64,000 bases of DNA from contig NZ_CP049239.1 in assembly GCF_015679985.1 (NCBI RefSeq), positions 992,001 through 1,056,000 of the forward strand, read 5' to 3'. The translations under genes were made by a program, and so were the position numbers. This stretch comes from Campylobacter concisus (lineage in GTDB: Bacteria > Campylobacterota > Campylobacteria > Campylobacterales > Campylobacteraceae). Below, piece after piece: positions 59,763-64,000 of this stretch; positions within the stretch are counted from its first letter, which is position 1, and each line of letters opens with the position of its first letter. The notes below the pieces were generated by a model that saw only the letters and a list, made by a program, of their open reading frames with translations, made no database searches and was not told the origin of the DNA.

Positions 59763-60077
59763 ATGCAAGAAAATAGTCTTTTTACACTTTCAAGCACAAG
59801 ACTTCCATTTGATCACTTCATCAGCGGAGCTTTAATCGCTGGCATGGGTGCAGCTGCACTTGGCTTTAGCGACTATCTAAATAATAGAGCAACTAAAAAA
59901 GATATCGCTAAAAAGATAGTGAAATACGCTGTAACAGGTGGTTTCGTAGGTGCTGTTGGTATTCATGCTTCAAATTTAATAGCACAAAAAAAATATCTAA
60001 ATGCAGCAGCTTTTACAGCAGCTGGTATCGGCGGTCTTTTGATAGCAGAAAAACTAATAAAATTGGAGAGTAAATAA
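59763..60077 (+). CDS. Small membrane protein with glycine zippers (three segments)
   Basis: 104 residues. Hydrophobic segments near 19-35 (GALIAGMGAAALGF), 53-72 (YAVTGGFVGAVGIHA) and 80-96 (AAAFTAAGIGGLLIA) with GxxxG-type patterns, separated by a basic loop (RATKKDIAKK). Unknown family; likely packs tightly in a membrane. Ends on the first base of the next gene. Confidence 0.8.
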   Translation: MQENSLFTLSSTRLPFDHFISGALIAGMGAAALGFSDYLNNRATKKDIAKKIVKYAVTGGFVGAVGIHASNLIAQKKYLNAAAFTAAGIGGLLIAEKLIKLESK

Positions 60078-60400
60078 TGAACAACCCTTACATCAACGAA
60101 GAAAACGTAGCAAGTGAAACTGCGGCTAACAATGCAGCAGCTACTCAGCCAAGCGCAATTGATAACGCAATAAATAATGCAGCCCAAAATTTACCATTTG
60201 TACCTGAAAATTTTAATGCTGCTGGCTTTGTAAAAGGTCTAGTTTTAGGTGGTATCGCAGCTTATGTACTGACTAATCCAAAAGCGCAAGAGTGCGTATT
60301 TAAGGCGATTATCAAAGGTGGCGAGCTTATAAATGCTGGCATAGAAGAACTAAAAGAGCGTTTTGAAGATGTCAAAGCAGAACTTGACTCACAAAAATAA
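60077..60400 (+). CDS. Small membrane protein with Ala/Asn-rich N-terminus
   Basis: 107 residues. N-terminal 40 residues are Ala/Asn-rich and acidic, then a single membrane segment (about 48-65, AAGFVKGLVLGGIAAYVL) and a helical charged tail (AGIEELKERFEDVKAELD). Its end overlaps the ATPase gene by 32 bases. Shares the GFVKGLVLGG-type segment with small partners of P-ATPases in similar clusters. Confidence 0.8.
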   Translation: MNNPYINEENVASETAANNAAATQPSAIDNAINNAAQNLPFVPENFNAAGFVKGLVLGGIAAYVLTNPKAQECVFKAIIKGGELINAGIEELKERFEDVKAELDSQK

Positions 60401-62459
60401 GATCACTCTAGCTCACAAGAGTAAAAATAGAGCGAGGTTTATTTGCGAGAGCCTAAACGCTAGAAGCGACGTCAGTGCTATCGAGGCTGCGATCTCAGAG
60501 CGAACTGATGCACTAAGTGTTCGTGTAAATAAATACGCAAAAAGCATTATTGTTGAATACGATAAAAACTACGATAAAATTTTAAACTTTATAAAGAGCT
60601 ATGAATTTCCAACAAAGGCTAAAGATCCAAATTTACCAAGCAAGGCAAATATCTATAAGGCTGCTGCTGCACTTGGTATAACTCCATTTATGAGCAATAA
60701 AACTCTAAAATCAGCCGTGACTCTTTATGCCACAGCACCAAATTTAATAGAAGGTGCAAAAGAGCTAAGACATGAGGGCGTCACTTCAAAAGTGCTTGAG
60801 GCAACTGCCATTGGTACTAGCTTAGCAATGGGCGATCATTTAGCAGCAAATAGCACAAATTTGATGATAAATATCGGCGAATATATGGAAGAAAGTGCTA
60901 GTCACAGAAGCGATGATCTCATCAAAGAGCTAGCAAAACCAAATATCGAAGAAGTCTGGGTCGAGAGAAATTTAAATGGTGAAAAGACGCTTGAAAAAGT
61001 AAAAACCGAAAATTTAAAAAAAGGCGACATTGTAGTAGTCGGAGCTGGTGAGACGATAGGTGTTGATGGTTATATCGTTGAAGGTAACGCCGATGTAAAT
61101 CAAGTCTCAATGACCGGAGAGGCTGAACCTATACCAAAAGCTAGAGGCGACCGTGTTATAAGTGGCACCGTGGTTGATGAAGGTAGGATAAAAATTTGGG
61201 CTGAAAATGTAGGTAGCGACACAGCGACAGCTAGGATCAAAGAGTACATACAAACTTCACTCAATGAAAAATCAGCCATTGGTGTAAAAGCGTTAAAACT
61301 AGCTGATAAACTTGTGCCTGTTACGCTCTCGCTTGCTGGACTTTCATACATTATAAATAAAAATATGAATAGTGTCGCTAGCGTACTTCAAGCGGACTAC
61401 TCTTGCGCATTAAAGCTTGCTACACCAGTTGCTTTTAAATCAAGTATCTCAAAAGCTGGTAGAAATGGCATTCTTGTAAAAGGTGCAAAGGCGATCGAGG
61501 CTTTAAGTTCAGTTGATACTTTTGTATTTGACAAAACTGGCACTCTGACACATGGACGCCTAAGTGTAGTTGAAATTTACTCATTTAAAGAGGGCTTTTC
61601 TCAAAATGATATATTAAATTTAACTGCAAGTGCCGAAGAGCACTACTTTCATCCGGTGGCTGAAGCAATAGTTGAAGCTGCAAATAAGCGTGGTTTCCAC
61701 CATATTCATCACGATGAAGTCGAATTTATCGTAGCTCATGGCGTAAAAACTGCGATGCACGGCAAAGAGGTGGTTATAGGCAGTAGACACTTTTTAGAAG
61801 ATGACGAGATGATAAGTTTTAAAGCTCATGAAGCTTTAATAAGCAAAGCATTAAATAGCGGCTTAACTTTACTCTACGTAGGATACGACAAAGAGCTAGT
61901 CGGAGTCATTGCTATGAAAGATGATATGAGAGAAAACGCAAAAGACATGGTGGCAAAACTACGCAGTCTTGGCGTAAAAGAAGTCGTCATGCTAAGTGGT
62001 GACATCAAGAGCAAGGCTGAAGAGGTGGCACGCGAGCTTGGACTTGATAGGGTCTATGCAGAGTGCTTACCAACAGACAAAGCAGCTATCATCGAAGAGC
62101 TAAAGAGTGAGGGCAAAAAAGTAGCCTTTGTGGGAGATGGCATAAATGATGCTCCAAGCCTAACTAAGGCAAATGTGGGTATAAGTATGCACAAAGGTGC
62201 TGATATAGCTAAAGCGACGGCTGATATAAGTCTTTTAAAAGACGATATCATGAGCGTAGCTCTCGTAAAAGAGCTTGCAAATAAAACAATGGATTTAATT
62301 AGCTCAAATTTCCGCTCAACCGTCGGCGTAAACACAGCTATACTAAGTGCTGCGACACTTGGTATGTTAAATCCAATAGCAACTGCCATGCTTCATAATG
62401 GCACAACGATTTGGCTTTTATTAAATTCAATGAAGGGCGTAAAATTCAAATCAAAATAA
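60369..62459 (+). CDS. P1B-type metal ATPase, FezB-like (P1B-6 type)
   Basis: 696 residues. N-terminal HMA-like domain with N20-R-A-R-F24 in place of CxxC. Actuator TGE (MTGEAEPI), phosphorylation site DKTGTLT (D388), HP dipeptide H428-P429, hinge GDGINDAPS (G589). The membrane metal motif CPC is replaced by SCA (345-347). Membrane segments are polar and short, and the final LNPIATAMLHNGTTIWLLLNS is typical. This set fits P1B-6 ATPases, of which FezB drives ferrosome formation. Start ATG 60369 overlaps the previous gene by 32 bases; the TTG at 60363 is less likely. Not CopA/ZntA. Confidence 0.85.
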   Translation: MSKQNLTHKNKITLAHKSKNRARFICESLNARSDVSAIEAAISERTDALSVRVNKYAKSIIVEYDKNYDKILNFIKSYEFPTKAKDPNLPSKANIYKAAAALGITPFMSNKTLKSAVTLYATAPNLIEGAKELRHEGVTSKVLEATAIGTSLAMGDHLAANSTNLMINIGEYMEESASHRSDDLIKELAKPNIEEVWVERNLNGEKTLEKVKTENLKKGDIVVVGAGETIGVDGYIVEGNADVNQVSMTGEAEPIPKARGDRVISGTVVDEGRIKIWAENVGSDTATARIKEYIQTSLNEKSAIGVKALKLADKLVPVTLSLAGLSYIINKNMNSVASVLQADYSCALKLATPVAFKSSISKAGRNGILVKGAKAIEALSSVDTFVFDKTGTLTHGRLSVVEIYSFKEGFSQNDILNLTASAEEHYFHPVAEAIVEAANKRGFHHIHHDEVEFIVAHGVKTAMHGKEVVIGSRHFLEDDEMISFKAHEALISKALNSGLTLLYVGYDKELVGVIAMKDDMRENAKDMVAKLRSLGVKEVVMLSGDIKSKAEEVARELGLDRVYAECLPTDKAAIIEELKSEGKKVAFVGDGINDAPSLTKANVGISMHKGADIAKATADISLLKDDIMSVALVKELANKTMDLISSNFRSTVGVNTAILSAATLGMLNPIATAMLHNGTTIWLLLNSMKGVKFKSK

Positions 62460-62473
62460 ATTTGAAAGGGTAG

Positions 62474-63937
62474 ATGGTGCTTGATAGTTTCTTAAATTTT
62501 TTAAACGGCAAAATGGACGTAGCCAACGACTTTTTATATGGATATTTTTTAGTCATTATTCTTGTGGCTACGGGAATTTATTTTAGTTATTTGACTCGTT
62601 TTGTGCAGTTTAGGATGTTTTTTGAAGCTTGCAGAGTCTTAGTAGAAAAAAAAGACAAGTACAATAAGCACCATTTAACGCCGTTTCAAGCACTTATGAT
62701 CTCAACCGCTTCACGTGTTGGCATAGGCAATATCGCTGGAATTTCAGCAGCCATCGTCGCGGGCGGTCCGGGTGCTCTTTTTTGGATGTGTTTGATGGCA
62801 TTTTTAGGATCAGCTTCAGCTTTTATAGAGAGCACGTTAGCGCAAATTTATAAGACAAAAGATGTTTTTGGATTTAAAGGCGGTCCAGCTTATTACATCA
62901 AAAATGGCCTTGGCATAAAGTGGCTAGCTTCTCTTTTTGCGGTGATTCTCATCATTACCTACGCATACGGCTTTAACGGACTTCAAAGCTATACAATGAC
63001 ATCAGCTTTTGAAATTTACTACGACAAAGCTGGTAGCAACGTTAGCTTTGCACAAAGCGGACTACCTGTTGGCATCGGCCTTATACTTACGGCATTTGCG
63101 GCGGTAATGTTTTTTAGCAAAAGCCACATCATCGGTAAAGTAAGCTCATACATCGTGCCTTTCATGGCACTTGCCTACATCTCGCTAGCACTTATTGCTA
63201 TCGTTTTAAATTTCAAAGAAATTCCTGATGTTATTAAGATGATCTTAGAAAATGCCTTTGATTTTAAAGCGATATTTGGTGGATTTGCCGGCAGCGTGAT
63301 CGTAATAGGTATCAAAAGAGGCCTTTTCTCAAACGAAGCTGGTATGGGTTCAGCTCCAAACGCAGCAGCTGCAGCACATACTAGCCACCCAGTAAAGCAA
63401 GGTCTGGTTCAGGCTATGGCGGTCTTTATAGATATGACGATATGTATCGCTTCTGGTATGATTGTGCTATTTTCGCAGGCCTATCTTACAAAACAAACTG
63501 GCTCAAGTGGCGAACTACTAACAGCACTTCCGCTGGTACAAGCTGCGATGAAAGAGTACTTTGGCGAATTTGGAGTTCATTTTACTACTCTTGCAGTCGT
63601 ACTTTTTGCTATCACTTCGCTTATTGGCAACTACTACTACGCTCAGGCGAACATGAAATTTTTAACCAAAAACCATAATGTTACGCTACTATTTAAGACA
63701 ACAGCTGTTGTTATGATATTTGTTGGTGCTCAGATGAATCTAAAGCTTGCTTGGAATATCGCCGATATCACAATGGCTGCGATGGCAACTATTAACATCA
63801 TCGCTATTTTCTTACTTTCAAAAGTAGTGATAATAGCGATTAAAGACTACGAATCTCAAAGAAGAGCTGGGCTAAATCCAGAGTTTGATCCAGAAAGTCT
63901 TGGCATCAAAAATACAAGCTGCTGGAAGAAAAAATAA
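62474..63937 (+). CDS. Alanine/glycine:cation symporter (AGCS family)
   Basis: 487 residues, about 11 membrane segments. GIGNIAGISAAIVAGGPGALFWM is the AGCS signature, with FSNEAGMGSAPNAAAAA further on. Imports Ala or Gly with sodium. 14 bases after the ATPase gene, so it may be read through from it, but an AAAGGG site is its own. Followed 11 bases later by another gene. Confidence 0.93.
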   Translation: MVLDSFLNFLNGKMDVANDFLYGYFLVIILVATGIYFSYLTRFVQFRMFFEACRVLVEKKDKYNKHHLTPFQALMISTASRVGIGNIAGISAAIVAGGPGALFWMCLMAFLGSASAFIESTLAQIYKTKDVFGFKGGPAYYIKNGLGIKWLASLFAVILIITYAYGFNGLQSYTMTSAFEIYYDKAGSNVSFAQSGLPVGIGLILTAFAAVMFFSKSHIIGKVSSYIVPFMALAYISLALIAIVLNFKEIPDVIKMILENAFDFKAIFGGFAGSVIVIGIKRGLFSNEAGMGSAPNAAAAAHTSHPVKQGLVQAMAVFIDMTICIASGMIVLFSQAYLTKQTGSSGELLTALPLVQAAMKEYFGEFGVHFTTLAVVLFAITSLIGNYYYAQANMKFLTKNHNVTLLFKTTAVVMIFVGAQMNLKLAWNIADITMAAMATINIIAIFLLSKVVIIAIKDYESQRRAGLNPEFDPESLGIKNTSCWKKK

Positions 63938-63948
63938 CGGAGGAAAAT

Positions 63949-64000
63949 TTGAAAAAAGATATAAAAATAAGCGGTCAACTACTTGACATAAATACTCACA
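63949..64000 (+). CDS. Start of a gene cut by the window end
   Basis: TTG start at 63949 with a strong GGAGGAAAA upstream; 17 codons visible (KKDIKISGQLLDINTH). Family not readable. Spacing of 11 bases suggests co-transcription with the symporter. Confidence 0.6.
   Translation, partial: MKKDIKISGQLLDINTH

Noticed and set aside
60369-62459. Copper (CopA) or zinc/cadmium (ZntA) exporter
   Set aside because: No CPC motif and no CxxC in the N-terminal domain; context of small membrane proteins does not fit.

Overview
The window looks like chromosome of a Campylobacter (Campylobacterota), most likely the C. concisus / C. curvus side of the genus. The evidence is AT-rich coding, a C. jejuni-type flagellar gene set (flgK, flgN, flgM, flgJ, flgI; flaG, fliD, fliS), sigma-54 and sigma-28 promoter motifs of Campylobacter type, a 16S-Ile-Ala-23S-5S operon, and long runs of genes in the order I remember from C. 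jejuni. The species call is inference; a 16S or genome comparison would settle it.

Layout. 1-4849: minus-strand flagellar operon (flgK cut by the window edge, flgN-like, flgM, flgJ-like, flgI), then rsmD and a small unknown gene. 4970-7729: flaG-fliD-fliS and a small fliT-like gene. 7750-8068: RNase P RNA. 8224-12297: peptidase E-like gene, a 0.46 kb gene-free gap, truD-thiL, and an unknown gene. 12309-18774: minus-strand cell-wall and DNA repair block (cysteine-rich Sel1 protein, membrane-anchored murF, hydrolase, Phd-like gene, ddl, ruvA, fapA-like). 18898-30752: long plus-strand run (murJ, cysS, msbA, pyrD, M16 protease, dapA, fabL-like, pgsA, unknown, rseP, yggS). 30849-36827: comF, two lipoproteins, tautomerase, lepA, CDF exporter and an ABC membrane domain without ATPase. 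36893-38545: cupin gene under a palindrome, a 5'-truncated oxidoreductase remnant and an Rrf2 regulator. 38585-44500: Lys-rich helix-hairpin-helix protein and an rRNA operon. 44765-52610: DUF945-like protein, DedA, SYLF, rny, folate cyclo-ligase; then TlpA-like, ftsY, VanZ-like, radA. 52750-57746: unknown gene behind a sigma-28 motif, acpS, fliL, ybaK-like, midA-like, TRIC-like channel, SYLF paralogue, small acidic protein. 57871-62459: the most interesting block. 62474-64000: alanine/glycine:cation symporter and the first codons of one more gene.

The block at 57871-62459 holds a divergent Fur-family regulator followed by a compact operon. The operon encodes an HMA-like protein with an Arg-rich motif in place of CxxC, a ferritin-like helical protein with a C-terminal membrane anchor, three small glycine-zipper or Lys/Ala-rich membrane proteins, and a P1B-type ATPase with SCA in place of CPC and Arg-x-Arg in place of CxxC. 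This combination matches what I know of ferrosome (fez) clusters, which build membrane-bound iron-storage organelles around a P1B-6 ATPase. A shared 10-mer, TGATAATGAA, lies upstream of both the regulator and the operon, which suggests metal-responsive autoregulation. The ferrosome reading is inference; the gene content, motifs and shared site are seen directly.

Other points of note: promoter motifs that order the flagellar regulon (sigma-54 before flgI; sigma-28 before flgM, flaG and an orphan gene at 52750-53520), MurF with about five membrane segments in place of its usual nucleotide-binding domain, a FabL-type enoyl reductase, and a long nested inverted repeat downstream of lepA.
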